Shown: positions 1 through 8,328 of the stretch, in pieces
Layout: every line of letters begins with the position of its first letter
How positions within the stretch are numbered: position 1 is the first letter of the stretch
Assembly (NCBI GenBank): GCA_036796555.1
Contig: DAIRCS010000016.1
Span: 1 to 43,692 of the forward strand
Direction: 5' to 3'
DNA: 43,692 nt
Source of the DNA: JAJXWB01 sp036796555
Lineage (GTDB): Bacteria > Pseudomonadota > Alphaproteobacteria > Rhizobiales > Beijerinckiaceae
The notes under the pieces: model-generated
The model's input: the letters and a program-made list of their open reading frames with translations, nothing else
Told to the model about the DNA's origin: nothing
Database searches by the model: none
Translations under genes and position numbers: made by a program

Positions 1-934
1 AGGCGGCCGTCACCTTCTCCTTGCTCGCGCCGCCGCCGACGTCGAGGAAGTTGGCCGGGCTTTCGCCGTAGAGCTTGATGATGTCCATCGTCGCCATGGC
101 GAGGCCGGCGCCGTTGACCATGCAGCCGATCGTGCCGTCGAGCGTGATGTAGTTGAGGTCGTATTTCGACGCCTCGAGCTCCTTGGCGTCCTCTTCCGTC
201 TCGTCGCGCAGGGCGGCGATGTCGGGGTGGCGATAAAGCGCGTTATTGTCGAACGACACCTTGGCGTCGAGACACTTGAGATTGCCGTCGGTGGTGACGA
301 TCAGCGGGTTGATCTCGAGCATCTCCATGTCCTTGGCGACGAAGGCGGCATAGAGCTTCTCGATCAGCGACTGCGCCTGCTTGGCGAGATCGCCGGAAAG
401 GCCCAGCGCCTGCGCGACGCGGCGGCCATGATGGCCCATGATTCCAGTCGCCGGATCGACGGAGAAGGTGATGATCTTCTCGGGCGTCTTGTGGGCGACT
501 TCCTCAATGTCCATGCCGCCTTCGGTGGAAACCACAAAGGCGATGCGCGAGGTGGCGCGATCGACGAGCATCGACAGGTAGAATTCCTTGGCGATGTCGG
601 AGCCTTCCTCGATGTAGAGGCGGTTGACCTGCTTGCCGGCGGCGCCGGTCTGGATGGTCACCAGCGTTGCGCCGAGCATCTGCTTGACGTTTGCGACGAC
701 CTCGTCGACCGACTTGGAGAGGCGCACGCCGCCCTTCTCGCCGGCCGAGGCCTCCTTGAACTTGCCCTTGCCGCGGCCGCCGGCGTGGATCTGCGACTTC
801 ACGACCCAGAGCGGACCGCCGAGTTCCCTGGCGGCCTTCTCGGCGTCTTCGGCCTTGAGCACGGCGACGCCGCGCGAAACCGGCGCGCCGAATTCCTTCA
901 ATACGGCTTTGGCCTGATATTCATGGATGTTCAT
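1..934 (-). CDS. sucC: Succinyl-CoA synthetase (ADP-forming) beta subunit, C-terminus outside the window
   Basis: The minus-strand frame opens with MNIHEYQAKAVLKEFGAPVS, the classic start of the SucC ATP-grasp domain, and runs off the window after about 311 of some 390-400 usual residues. The glycine-rich stretch GGRGKGKFKEA, the substrate loop NGAGLAMATMDIIK and LDVGGGASKEKV are visible. The enzyme forms succinate from succinyl-CoA with substrate-level ATP synthesis in the TCA cycle, together with SucD, expected just beyond the window edge. The start is supported by a GGAGGG ribosome binding site 8-13 bases upstream. It lies downstream of mdh on the same strand, the usual alphaproteobacterial mdh-sucCD order, but a terminator-like hairpin separates the two. 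Confidence 0.96.
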   Translation of the reverse strand, partial: MNIHEYQAKAVLKEFGAPVSRGVAVLKAEDAEKAARELGGPLWVVKSQIHAGGRGKGKFKEASAGEKGGVRLSKSVDEVVANVKQMLGATLVTIQTGAAGKQVNRLYIEEGSDIAKEFYLSMLVDRATSRIAFVVSTEGGMDIEEVAHKTPEKIITFSVDPATGIMGHHGRRVAQALGLSGDLAKQAQSLIEKLYAAFVAKDMEMLEINPLIVTTDGNLKCLDAKVSFDNNALYRHPDIAALRDETEEDAKELEASKYDLNYITLDGTIGCMVNGAGLAMATMDIIKLYGESPANFLDVGGGASKEKVTAA

Positions 935-990
935 CAGAAACTTCCCTCCTCACGCACGCGTCTTGGCGCGCGGCGAACGTCGGTCATATG

Positions 991-1018
991 AAAACGCCGA
1001 CGGCTTTGGCCGTCGGCG
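991..1018 (-). terminator. Intrinsic terminator-like hairpin downstream of mdh
   Basis: Two perfectly complementary 10-base arms (995-1004 and 1009-1018) enclose a 4-base loop, and on the minus strand the stem is followed by a UUUU run (991-994) starting 10 bases after the mdh stop codon. This should terminate or attenuate mdh transcription before sucC, so sucC may also have its own promoter in the 56 bases that follow or depend on readthrough. Confidence 0.7.
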
Positions 1019-1028
1019 CTGTTCGAAA

Positions 1029-1991
1029 TCAGGCGAAGGCCGGATCGATCTTCTTGCAGGCCTCGATGAGGCCCTGGACCGCGGCGACCGACTTCTTGAA
1101 CATTTCGGTCTCGGCGGCGTCGAAGGCGATCTCGACCACCTTCTCGACGCCATTGGCGCCGATGACGGCGGGAACGCCGACATACATGTCCTTGACGCCG
1201 TACTGGCCGGTCAGGTGGGCCGCGATCGGCAGGATGCGGCGCTGGTCCTTGAGGTAGGATTCAGCCATGGCGATGGCGGAAGCCGCCGGCGCGTAAAAGG
1301 CCGAGCCGGTCTTGAGCAGCGCGACGATCTCGCCGCCGCCCTTGCGGGTGCGCTCGACGATCGCGTCCAGCTTCTCCTGGGTGAGCCAGCCCATCTTGAC
1401 GAGATCGGGCAGCGGCACGCCGCCGACGGTGGAGTGGCGGACGAGCGGCACCATGTCGTCGCCGTGGCCGCCGAGCGTCATGGCGTGGACGTCGCGGACC
1501 GAGACGTTCAGCGCCTCGGCGAGGAAGTAGCGGAAGCGGGCGGAATCGAGCACGCCCGCCATGCCGACGACCTTGTTGGCCGGGAGTCCCGAAGCCTTCT
1601 GCAGCGCCCAGACCATGGCGTCGAGCGGGTTGGTGATGCAGATGACGAAGGCGTTGGGGGCATGCTGCTTGATGCCGGCGCCGACCGAGGCCATCACCTT
1701 AAGATTGATGCCGAGCAGGTCGTCGCGGCTCATGCCGGGTTTGCGCGGCACGCCGGCGGTGACGATGATGACGTCCGCGCCCGCGATGTCCTTGTAGTCG
1801 TTCGCGCCTGACAGTTTCGCGTCGAAGCCGTCGACGGGCGAGGATTCGGCGAGGTCGAGCGCCTTGCCCTGCGGGGTGCCTTCGGCGATGTCGAACAGGA
1901 CGATGTCGCCGAGTTCCTTGAGGCCGGCGAGATGGGCCAGCGTGCCGCCGATCTGGCCGGCTCCGATCAATGCGATTTTCTTACGCGCCAT
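1029..1991 (-). CDS. mdh: Malate dehydrogenase (NAD)
   Basis: A 320-residue LDH-like malate dehydrogenase that oxidises malate to oxaloacetate in the TCA cycle. The N-terminal Rossmann motif is IGAGQIGGTLAHLAG, the substrate-binding arginine lies in GVPRKPGMSRDDLL, NPLDAMVW follows, and the catalytic histidine is in LGGHGDDMVP. The ATG at 1991 (MARKKIAL) is chosen over the ATG three codons upstream: it matches how family members begin and leaves AGGG at a normal distance, whereas the upstream ATG sits against that motif. Length is normal. The gene precedes sucC on the same strand and its promoter must lie in 1992-2303. Confidence 0.96.
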   Translation of the reverse strand: MARKKIALIGAGQIGGTLAHLAGLKELGDIVLFDIAEGTPQGKALDLAESSPVDGFDAKLSGANDYKDIAGADVIIVTAGVPRKPGMSRDDLLGINLKVMASVGAGIKQHAPNAFVICITNPLDAMVWALQKASGLPANKVVGMAGVLDSARFRYFLAEALNVSVRDVHAMTLGGHGDDMVPLVRHSTVGGVPLPDLVKMGWLTQEKLDAIVERTRKGGGEIVALLKTGSAFYAPAASAIAMAESYLKDQRRILPIAAHLTGQYGVKDMYVGVPAVIGANGVEKVVEIAFDAAETEMFKKSVAAVQGLIEACKKIDPAFA

Positions 1992-2303
1992 ATTGTCCAT
2001 CCCTGTCCAACCGCCCGAAGGCCGATATGGGCGGACGGTCTGTCGCCCGCCAAATTGCCTGCGATCCGTCCGGCCCGATGAGACGCGCCGCGCGAACGCC
2101 GCGTTTCTTTGGACCGATCGTGTGAAACTGGCAAGGCAACGAAAGACTCAGACGCGGCCATTGGCGCGGCGGTCTCGTCGGCGGGCGCGCCGTTTCGGTC
2201 CTTGGCGTCGAAAAGTCAGTGCGTTACGAGCCAGGAAACCCGGCGCCCAATTGGCGGGCGATTGGTTACAGATTTCAGAAATTGTCATTTGTAATAGTCG
2301 AAT
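1992..2303. other. Intergenic region between tetR and mdh
   Basis: No convincing gene is present in these 312 bases. The half next to mdh is GC-rich. The half next to the TetR stop codon (about 2255-2303) is notably AT-rich and contains an imperfect inverted repeat, TTACAGAT at 2266-2273 and ATTTGTAA at 2287-2294 (7 of 8 positions pair). The promoter of mdh must be here, but I cannot pick a convincing -35/-10 pair. Confidence 0.4.
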
Positions 2304-2918
2304 TTATCCTCTGCCACCCTTTAATTCCTGCAAAAGCAGGCGCGTCACGCGGCTGGCCCGGGTGTTGAGGACCGAGCGCGCCGTCCTGGCGTCGAGGATG
2401 ATCGCGGCGGGATGAACGAACCGGTGGGCGACGTCGAAGACCAGGGTCAGGGCGCGTTGCAGATCGATCTGGCGAAAATTGCCCTGGGCGAAGCCTTCCT
2501 CGATCGTCCGCTGAACGGCCCCCTGCAGGCGGGCGCGATGCTTGCGGGCGACCGGGGCGTCGGTCTGGGCGGCTTCGGCGAGGATGCGGAACAATTGCGG
2601 ATCGCGCTCCAGCTTGTCGCGATAGGCGCGCTGGATGGCGAACAGGATGCGCTCGAGCTTGTCCGGCGCAGGGTCGGGGCTTTCGGCGATCACCCGCACC
2701 TCCGCCTCGATCGGCTTGAGCCAGGCCGCAGTCACCTCCTCGATCAGCGCAGCCTTGGAGGGGAAGTAACGATAGACGTTGGCGTGCGACATGCCGGCCG
2801 CCTCCGCGATGGCGACGACGGTCACCCGGCGCGGTCCGTAGCGGCGCAGGAATGTCGCCGCCGCCTCCATGATGCGGGCGTCGGCCGGAAGGTCGCTCGG
2901 GTTCGCTTCGGCCGGCAT
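2304..2918 (-). CDS. TetR/AcrR-family transcriptional regulator
   Basis: A 204-residue one-domain regulator. The N-terminal helix-turn-helix is clear (residues about 15-60: ADARIMEAAATFLRRYG, then VTVVAIAEAAGMSHANVYRY and FPSKAALIEEV), typical of TetR proteins that bind short palindromes and release DNA when a ligand enters the C-terminal domain. The remaining helices (about 80-195) resemble the TetR ligand domain but identify no ligand. The start lies 8 bases after the zapE stop, so it is probably co-transcribed with zapE and the genes upstream. An RpoE- or fatty-acid-type role would be guesswork. Confidence 0.9.
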   Translation of the reverse strand: MPAEANPSDLPADARIMEAAATFLRRYGPRRVTVVAIAEAAGMSHANVYRYFPSKAALIEEVTAAWLKPIEAEVRVIAESPDPAPDKLERILFAIQRAYRDKLERDPQLFRILAEAAQTDAPVARKHRARLQGAVQRTIEEGFAQGNFRQIDLQRALTLVFDVAHRFVHPAAIILDARTARSVLNTRASRVTRLLLQELKGGRG

Positions 2919-2926
2919 CGGGTCGG

Positions 2927-4097
2927 TCAGGTCTCCACGATCCCGCCGGTGTCGCCGGACATATCGGAGAGCGACCCGTGCGGCAGGGCGAGATATTCGG
3001 TCGATTGCATTTCGATGAGGCGCGAGACGGTGCGGTCGAATTCGAAGGCTTCGTGGCCCTCCGTGCCGGCGTAGAGCGCCTGCGGCGGCGCGGCGGCGGC
3101 GGCGACCAGCTTCACGCGATGGTCGTAGAGCGCGTCGATCAGCACGATGAAGCGCTTCACCTCGTTCTTTTTCGCGGGATCGAGAACCGGAACGCCGTCC
3201 ATGACGATCGTGTGGAAGACGCGGGCGATCTCGACGAAATCGCTCGATCCGAGCGGCCGGTCGCAGAGATCCTCGTAACGGACGCGCGCAATATTGTTCG
3301 CGGCCTCGGGAATCGAGTACTCCCGGCTGCTCCCCGAGACCGGCGAGGACGCCGCGCGCGACGCCGCTCAGCGTCTGAAACAGCTTTTGCAGATGCGCCG
3401 TCGCTTCCTCGCCGAGCGGCGTGAACCAGACCTCCGAGCCCGAGAGCTTCTCGAGACGGAAGTCCGTGCGCGCTTCGAGCTTCGTCACCTCCATCCTCTG
3501 CCGGATCATGTCGATGAAGGGCAGGAACAGCGCGCGGTTGAGCCCGTCGCGATAGAGATCGCCGGGCTCGACGTTGGAGGTCGCGACGACCACGACGCCT
3601 TTCGCGAACAGGGCCTGAAACAGACGGCCGAGAATCATGGCGTCGGCGATGTCGGTGACCGCGAATTCGTCGAAACAGAGCAGCCAGGCTTCTTCGGCGA
3701 GATCGGCGGCGACGGGCGCGATCGGATCATCGCCCTTCACTTCCCCCGCCTTGATCTTCCGCCGCCATTCGTGAATGCGCACATGCACGTCGGCCATGAA
3801 GGAGTGGAAATGCGCGCGGCGCTTGCGGCGGACCTCGACCGTCTCGAAGAACAGGTCCATCAGCATGGTCTTGCCGCGCCCGACCGAGCCCCAGATGTAG
3901 AGGCCGCGCGGGGGCTCGGGCGCCTTGCGCGCGCCGAACAGCCAGCCGAGCGCGCTCGACTTTCGCGCCATACGCGTCTCGCCGAGCGCGACGCAAAGCG
4001 CGTCGAGCTTTTTCACCGCCTCGATCTGGGCGGGATCGCTCTCGATCTCGCCGCGCGCGACGCGTTCGGAATAGCGCCTTTGGATCGTGCCGGTCAT
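2927..4097 (-). pseudogene. zapE: Cell division ATPase ZapE (AFG1-like), one-base frameshift
   Basis: The N-terminal part, from MTGTIQRRYSERVARG, is an AFG1/ZapE P-loop ATPase with Walker A GSVGRGKTMLMD and Walker B LLCFDEF followed by VTDIADAMIL. In other proteobacteria ZapE associates with the Z-ring. After TLSGVARG the frame turns to nonsense, while the next frame continues the family: SSREYSIPEAANNIARV, YEDLCDRPLGSSD, then MDGVPVLDPAKKNEVKRFI to the stop at 2927. The span is 1171 bases, one more than 390 codons, so one extra base accounts for everything. It lies in roughly 3315-3372, most likely in the CG repeat at 3353-3361. Removing it gives a normal protein of about 389 residues. A sequencing error is as likely as true inactivation. 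Confidence 0.88.
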
Positions 4098-4111
4098 TGC
4101 GCCTTTCCCGA

Positions 4112-4525
4112 CTACAGGCCGCCCATGGCGCAGACGATCTTCCATTCCTCGTCCGTCACGGGCTGAACGGAGAGGCGCGAATTGGTGACGAGCGACATTT
4201 TCGCCAGCTCCGGCTCCGCCTTGATCGCGGCCAGCGTCACCGGTCTTTTGAAAGGTTTTTTCGCGCGCACGTCGACCATGCCGAACTTGCCGCTCTCGTC
4301 GGTCGGATCGGGATAGAAGGTCTTGATGATCTCGACGATTCCGACGACGGCGCGCTCCTCGTTCGAATGATAGAAGAAGGCGGTCTCGCCCTTCTTCATC
4401 GCCATCAGGTTCTGCTTGGCCTGATGGTTGCGCACGCCGTTCCAGAACGTGCCTTTGGCGCCCGCCTCGACCTGCTGCGTCCATGACCAGACGGACGGCT
4501 CGCTCTTCATCAACCAATGGGCCAT
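4112..4525 (-). CDS. EVE-domain protein (PUA-like fold)
   Basis: A 137-residue single-domain protein. MAHWLMKSEPSVWSWTQQVE, FWNGVRNHQAKQNLMAMKKG, FFYHSNEERAVVGIVEI and the closing DEEWKIVCAMGGL are hallmarks of the EVE family (relatives of human THYN1). EVE domains are thought to read modified bases in nucleic acids; the target of the bacterial stand-alone proteins is not settled. It sits 12 bases after gpsA and 14 bases before zapE in a tight same-strand run, the usual rhizobial neighbourhood (tsaD-gpsA-EVE). Length and start are as expected. Confidence 0.93.
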   Translation of the reverse strand: MAHWLMKSEPSVWSWTQQVEAGAKGTFWNGVRNHQAKQNLMAMKKGETAFFYHSNEERAVVGIVEIIKTFYPDPTDESGKFGMVDVRAKKPFKRPVTLAAIKAEPELAKMSLVTNSRLSVQPVTDEEWKIVCAMGGL

Positions 4526-4537
4526 GACGACCGCTCC

Positions 4538-5539
4538 TCAGGCTTCCGATTTCGTGGGCCGCATCAACAGGGATTCGATCGCCGCGTCCACGCTCATCTG
4601 GCTCGATACGATGGCGTCGACAACGGCGCAGATCGGCATTTCGACATTGCGCTCGGCGGCGAGCTCCACCAGGGCGCGGGCCGTATAGGCGCCTTCCGCG
4701 AGTTTGCCGCCGGCGGCCTCGTTCAGCGCCGCGCCGCGCCCGAGCGCATGGCCGAAGGCGAAATTGCGCGATTGCAGCGACGAACAGCTCAACACGAGAT
4801 CGCCGAGGCCGGACAGGCCCATCAGGGTTTCCGGCCGTGCGCCGAACGCCCGGCCGAAGCGCGAAAGCTCGGCGAAGCCGCGCGCGGTCAGCGCCGCGAC
4901 CGCGCTCGCGCCGAGCCCGCGGCCGGCGGCGATGCCGCAGGCGATGGCGAGCACGTTCTTGGCCGCGCCGCCGATCTCGGCGCCGCGCACGTCGGTCGAG
5001 CGGTAGAGGCGGAAAGCCGGCGAATCGAGCAGGCGCCCAAGCCGCTCGGCGCGCTCCGCGTCGGGCGAAGCCAATGTGATCGCCGTCGGCAGGCCCGCCG
5101 CTATGTCCTCGGCGAAGCTCGGACCGGACATGACGGATGCGATCGCGCCCGGCAGTTCGGCGGCGACGATGTCGCTCAGAAAGGCGTGCGCGCCGCGCTC
5201 GATGCCCTTGGCGCAGATGAGCCAGTCGGCGTTCTCGCGCGAAAAAGGCGCCGCCGCACGCGCCATGTCGCGCAGGGTCTGCGCGGGCGTTGCGGCGAGA
5301 ACGACCTGCGCCTCGCGCAGGGTCGAAAGATCGCTGGTCGGTTCGACGGACGCCGCGAGTTTCACGCCGGGAAGGCGGCGCGCGTTTTCGCGCGTGCGCG
5401 CCATCTCGTCGACATGGGCCTTGTCGCGCGCCCAGAGAATCACGCGCGCGCCGTTGCGCGCGGCCTGATTGGCGAGCGCCGTGCCGAAAGCGCCGGCGCC
5501 CAGAACGACAATTGCCGGGGCGACGATCGGCGCGCTCAT
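4538..5539 (-). CDS. gpsA: Glycerol-3-phosphate dehydrogenase [NAD(P)+]
   Basis: A 333-residue cytosolic enzyme reducing dihydroxyacetone phosphate to sn-glycerol-3-phosphate for phospholipid synthesis. The dinucleotide motif VLGAGAFGTALANQAARNG is at the N-terminus, LICAKGIERG and SGPSFAEDIAAGLPTA follow, and the catalytic lysine lies in AAKNVLAIACGIAAGRGLG. Its start codon overlaps the stop of the nuclease-like gene upstream by four bases (ATGA), which argues for translational coupling. Length is normal for the family. Confidence 0.96.
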   Translation of the reverse strand: MSAPIVAPAIVVLGAGAFGTALANQAARNGARVILWARDKAHVDEMARTRENARRLPGVKLAASVEPTSDLSTLREAQVVLAATPAQTLRDMARAAAPFSRENADWLICAKGIERGAHAFLSDIVAAELPGAIASVMSGPSFAEDIAAGLPTAITLASPDAERAERLGRLLDSPAFRLYRSTDVRGAEIGGAAKNVLAIACGIAAGRGLGASAVAALTARGFAELSRFGRAFGARPETLMGLSGLGDLVLSCSSLQSRNFAFGHALGRGAALNEAAGGKLAEGAYTARALVELAAERNVEMPICAVVDAIVSSQMSVDAAIESLLMRPTKSEA

Positions 5540-6087
5540 CGCGCCGCCTCGCGATTGTCCGCGCGCGCCCAGATCGCTTCGAAATTGCGCGCGAAGACGC
5601 CGGCGAGCGCGGGACTTTCGAGCAGCACGACGTCGTTGTCCTGGAAGCGTTCGCCTGAATAGGAGAAATTCGCCGAGCCGGTGCGCAGCATGCGGCGGTC
5701 GATCAGATACGACTTCAGATGCATGGAATCGCGGCCCTGCGCCTTGCGCCGGATCGCGACGCCGGGGATCGCGTCGAGCGCGGATAAGGCATCCGACGAT
5801 TTTTCGTTGCGCGAAAAATCGTCGCCGTCGAGATAGATGCGCACTTTCACGCCGCGCCGGGCCGCATCGGCGAGCGTGTCGATGATCCCGCGATCGGTCA
5901 GGACATAGGCCGCCATGTCGATCGAGGATTTCGCGCGCGCCAGCGCCGCCAGATCGACCGAGGCCGTCTCCTTCGAGGGGCCGTAATAGAGCCTCACGCC
6001 AGCCATGGCCGGATCATGCGCCGCCTTCGGCGGCTCGGCGACCGCGAATGCGAGCGTCGTCGCCGCGAGCGAGAGCATGCGCGCCAT
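5536..6087 (-). CDS. Small secreted phospholipase-D-fold protein, Nuc-type nuclease
   Basis: A 183-residue protein with a hydrophobic signal-like N-terminus (MARMLSLAATTLAFAVA) and one HKD motif, H-L-K-S-Y-L-I-D followed by GSANFSYSG, near residues 125-150. One HKD motif in a protein of this size is the pattern of the Nuc endonuclease group, which acts as a dimer; longer lipases and synthases have two motifs. The preceding AAYVLTDRGIIDTLADAARRGVKVRIYLDG also fits Nuc. A periplasmic nuclease or phosphodiesterase is therefore the best guess. The gene begins 3 bases after the tsaD stop and overlaps gpsA by four bases, an unusual insertion in the otherwise conserved tsaD-gpsA order. Confidence 0.8.
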   Translation of the reverse strand: MARMLSLAATTLAFAVAEPPKAAHDPAMAGVRLYYGPSKETASVDLAALARAKSSIDMAAYVLTDRGIIDTLADAARRGVKVRIYLDGDDFSRNEKSSDALSALDAIPGVAIRRKAQGRDSMHLKSYLIDRRMLRTGSANFSYSGERFQDNDVVLLESPALAGVFARNFEAIWARADNREAAR

Positions 6088-6090
6088 GCC

Positions 6091-7304
6091 TCACGCCTTG
6101 CCGTGATGGCGCGGCGAGGTCTGCGCGTCGAGCGGCCAGCGTGGACGGGCGGCGAGCGTCAAATCGTCGGTCATGCCGAGCTCGAGCCGCTCGACGCCGA
6201 CCCATGCGACCATGGCGCCATTGTCGGTGCAGAGTTCCGGCGGCGGGGTGACGAGCTTCAGCCCGGCCTCGCTGCAGAAGCGCGCGAGCGCGCGGCGAAC
6301 GCCGCCGTTGGCCGCGACGCCGCCGGCGACGACCAGCGCGGTCGGTTTCGAGCCCGCTTCCCGCGATACGCGCAGGGCGGCGCGGGTGCGGTCGATGATG
6401 ACATCGACGACAGCCGCCTGGAACGAAGCGCAGAGATCGGCGATGTCCGTCTTCGTCAGCGGCGCGATCTTCGCGGCCTCGTTGCGCACGGCCGTCTTGA
6501 GGCCGGACAGCGAGAAATCCGGGTCAGGGCGTCCGAACATCGGGCGCGGCAGGGCAAAGCGCTCGGGATCGCCGTCGCGCGCCGCCTTCTCGACATTGGG
6601 GCCGCCTGGATAGGGCAGGCCGAGCAGCTTGCCGACCTTGTCGAAGGCCTCGCCGATGGCGTCGTCGATGGTCGAGCCGAGGCGNNNNNNNNNNNNNNNN
6701 NNNNNNNNNNNNNNNNNNNNNNNNNNNNNNNNNNNNNNNNNNNNNNNNNNNNNNNNNNNNNNNNNNNNNNNNNNNNNNNNNNNNTGCCGACCTTGTCGAA
6801 GGCCTCGCCGATGGCGTCGTCGATGGTCGAGCCGAGGCGGCGATAGTCGCCGACGCCGCGCACCTCCAGCAATTGCGTGTGGCCGCCGGAGACGAGCAGG
6901 ACGATATAGGGAAAGGCCTGCGCGTCTGTCATGCGCGCGGTGAGCGCATGAGCTTCCAGATGGTTGACGCCGATGAAGGGTTTGTTCGCCGCCCAGGCGA
7001 GCGCCTTTCCGGCGGTGAGGCCGACCAGCAGGCCGCCGATCAGGCCGGGGCCGGCGGAGGCGGCGACGGCGTCGATCTGGTCGAGCGTCACGTTGGCGCG
7101 CTGGAGCGCGCGGCGGATGAGATGGTCGAGATAATCGACATGGGCGCGCGCCGCGATCTCCGGGACGACGCCGCCGTAGGCGGCATGTTCGGCGATCTGG
7201 CTCATCACCTCGTTGGCGAGGATTTCGCCCGATCCGTCCATGCGCTTGCGGACCAGAGCGGCGGACGTTTCGTCGCAGGTCGTCTCGATACCCAGAACCA
7301 GCAT
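6091..7304 (-). CDS. tsaD: tRNA N6-threonylcarbamoyladenosine synthase TsaD, interrupted by an assembly gap
   Basis: The reading frame starts MLVLGIETTCDETSAALV and carries the Kae1/TsaD metal motif in GVNHLEAHALTARM, the ATP-binding LVSGGHTQLLEV, then SLSGLKTAVRNEAAKI and VVAGGVAANGGVRRAL, ending CTDNGAMVAWVGVERLELG. TsaD transfers the threonylcarbamoyl group to A37 of tRNAs reading ANN codons. The gene is split by 100 N (6685-6784) flanked by two copies of the same 55 bases. Removing the N and one copy restores one open frame of 353 codons, a normal length, reading YRRLGSTIDDAIGEAFDKVG across the join. The gene is therefore probably intact in the organism. Confidence 0.92.
6630..6839. other. 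Assembly gap with identical 55-base flanks
   Basis: One hundred N (6685-6784) lie between 6630-6684 and 6785-6839, which are identical base for base over 55 positions. The 55 bases encode part of a single conserved TsaD segment that should occur once. This is the signature of two contigs overlapping by an assembler word length and joined by a default-size gap, not of a biological repeat. Confidence 0.93.
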
Positions 7305-7338
7305 GAAATCCGCGTCTGTTTCGCGCCGAGGCGCAATC

Positions 7339-7365
7339 TTGCATCGTCGTGGCGCAACCTATAGT
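7339..7365 (+). promoter_or_regulatory. Possible hemC promoter within the tsaD/hemC divergent region
   Basis: TTGCAT (7339-7344) and TATAGT (7360-7365) are spaced by 15 bases and lie 33 bases before the hemC start. On the other strand the palindromic core CTATAG (7359-7364) could also serve as -10 for tsaD, with TTTGCT 16 bases away. The short spacing makes this a weak call. Confidence 0.3.
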
Positions 7366-7398
7366 CGAGCGAAGGATACAGCAAACGGATCGGCGGGA

Positions 7399-8328
7399 AT
7401 GAGCGCAGCTTTCCTCAGAATCGGCACGCGCGGCAGTCCGCTGGCGCTGGCGCAGGCGCGCGAGACGCGCCGCAGGCTGGCGGCGCTGCACGATATCCAC
7501 GAGGACGGGATCGAACTCGTCATCATCAAGACGACGGGCGACGCCATCGTCGACCGGCCGCTGGCGGAGGCCGGCGGCAAGGGCCTGTTCACGAAAGAGC
7601 TGGATGCGGCCCAGCTTGCCGGCGAGATCGACATCGCCGTGCATTCGGCGAAAGACCTGCCGACGCAATTGCCGCCCGGTCTCGACGTCGGCGGCTACCT
7701 GCCGCGCGAGGACGTGCGCGACGCTCTGATCTCGCCGCGTGCGCCGACGATCTCGGCGCTGCCGCAGGGCGCGAGGGTGGGCACCGCCTCGCTGCGCCGC
7801 GCCGCCCAGTTGAAGCGTCTGCGGCCTGATTTTGAAACGCCCCTGTTACGCGGAAATGTCGAGACGCGGCTGCGCAAGGCCGAAGCCGGCGAGATCGACG
7901 CGACGCTGCTGGCCCTCGCCGGCCTCAAGCGGCTCGGCCTCGCGCAGCACGCGACGGCCGTGCTGGAGATCGATCAGTTTCTTCCCGCCGTCGGGCAGGG
8001 CGCCATCGCGATCAGCGTGCGCGACGACGATCACCTGACGCGCACGCGCATAGCCGGGATCCTTCACCACGATACGGGCGTGGCGTTGCAGGCCGAGCGC
8101 GCTTTCCTGCACGCGCTGGACGGATCGTGCCGCACGCCCATCGCGGGCCATGCGCGGATCGTCGATGGCCGGGTGGTTTTTTCAGGCTCCGTGCTGCGCA
8201 TGGACGGGTCCGAAGCCTTCGACGATTCGCGCGAAGGGGCCGTGTCGGAAGCCGCCAGGCTCGGCGCGGAGGCCGGTCGCGCCATTCTCGACCGCCTGCC
8301 GGCCGGCGTGCTCGCCGCCAAAGCATGA
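7399..8328 (+). CDS. hemC: Porphobilinogen deaminase (hydroxymethylbilane synthase)
   Basis: A 309-residue cytosolic enzyme that polymerises four porphobilinogens into hydroxymethylbilane. The start LRIGTRGSPLALAQA, the active-site stretch AVHSAKDLPTQLP and ASLRRAAQLKRLRPD are family hallmarks. Cys244 in DGSCRTPIAG is the expected attachment site of the dipyrromethane cofactor. The ATG at 7399 follows CGGCGGGA and gives the standard N-terminus; in-frame codons further upstream do not match the family. The stop overlaps the hemD start by four bases, so the two consecutive enzymes of the pathway are translationally coupled. Confidence 0.97.
   Translation: MSAAFLRIGTRGSPLALAQARETRRRLAALHDIHEDGIELVIIKTTGDAIVDRPLAEAGGKGLFTKELDAAQLAGEIDIAVHSAKDLPTQLPPGLDVGGYLPREDVRDALISPRAPTISALPQGARVGTASLRRAAQLKRLRPDFETPLLRGNVETRLRKAEAGEIDATLLALAGLKRLGLAQHATAVLEIDQFLPAVGQGAIAISVRDDDHLTRTRIAGILHHDTGVALQAERAFLHALDGSCRTPIAGHARIVDGRVVFSGSVLRMDGSEAFDDSREGAVSEAARLGAEAGRAILDRLPAGVLAAKA

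Noticed and set aside
927..1811. Long plus-strand open frame antisense to mdh
   Set aside because: Its translation shows no family, is dominated by Gly, Asp, Arg and His, and mirrors the codon pattern of mdh. It is a shadow frame of a GC-rich gene.
2266..2294. TetR operator TTACAGAT...ATTTGTAA downstream of tetR
   Set aside because: It lies after the tetR stop codon, one arm has a mismatch, and the AT-rich context raises the chance of accidental symmetry.
2304..4517. Apparent 737-codon fusion of an EVE-frame shadow, ZapE and TetR
   Set aside because: The frame is open only because the extra base in zapE and out-of-frame stretches happen to lack stops. The true units are separate genes with their own starts.
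6630..6839. A biological tandem duplication inside tsaD
   Set aside because: Exactly identical 55-base copies around 100 N are explained by an unmerged contig overlap, and one copy restores the gene.
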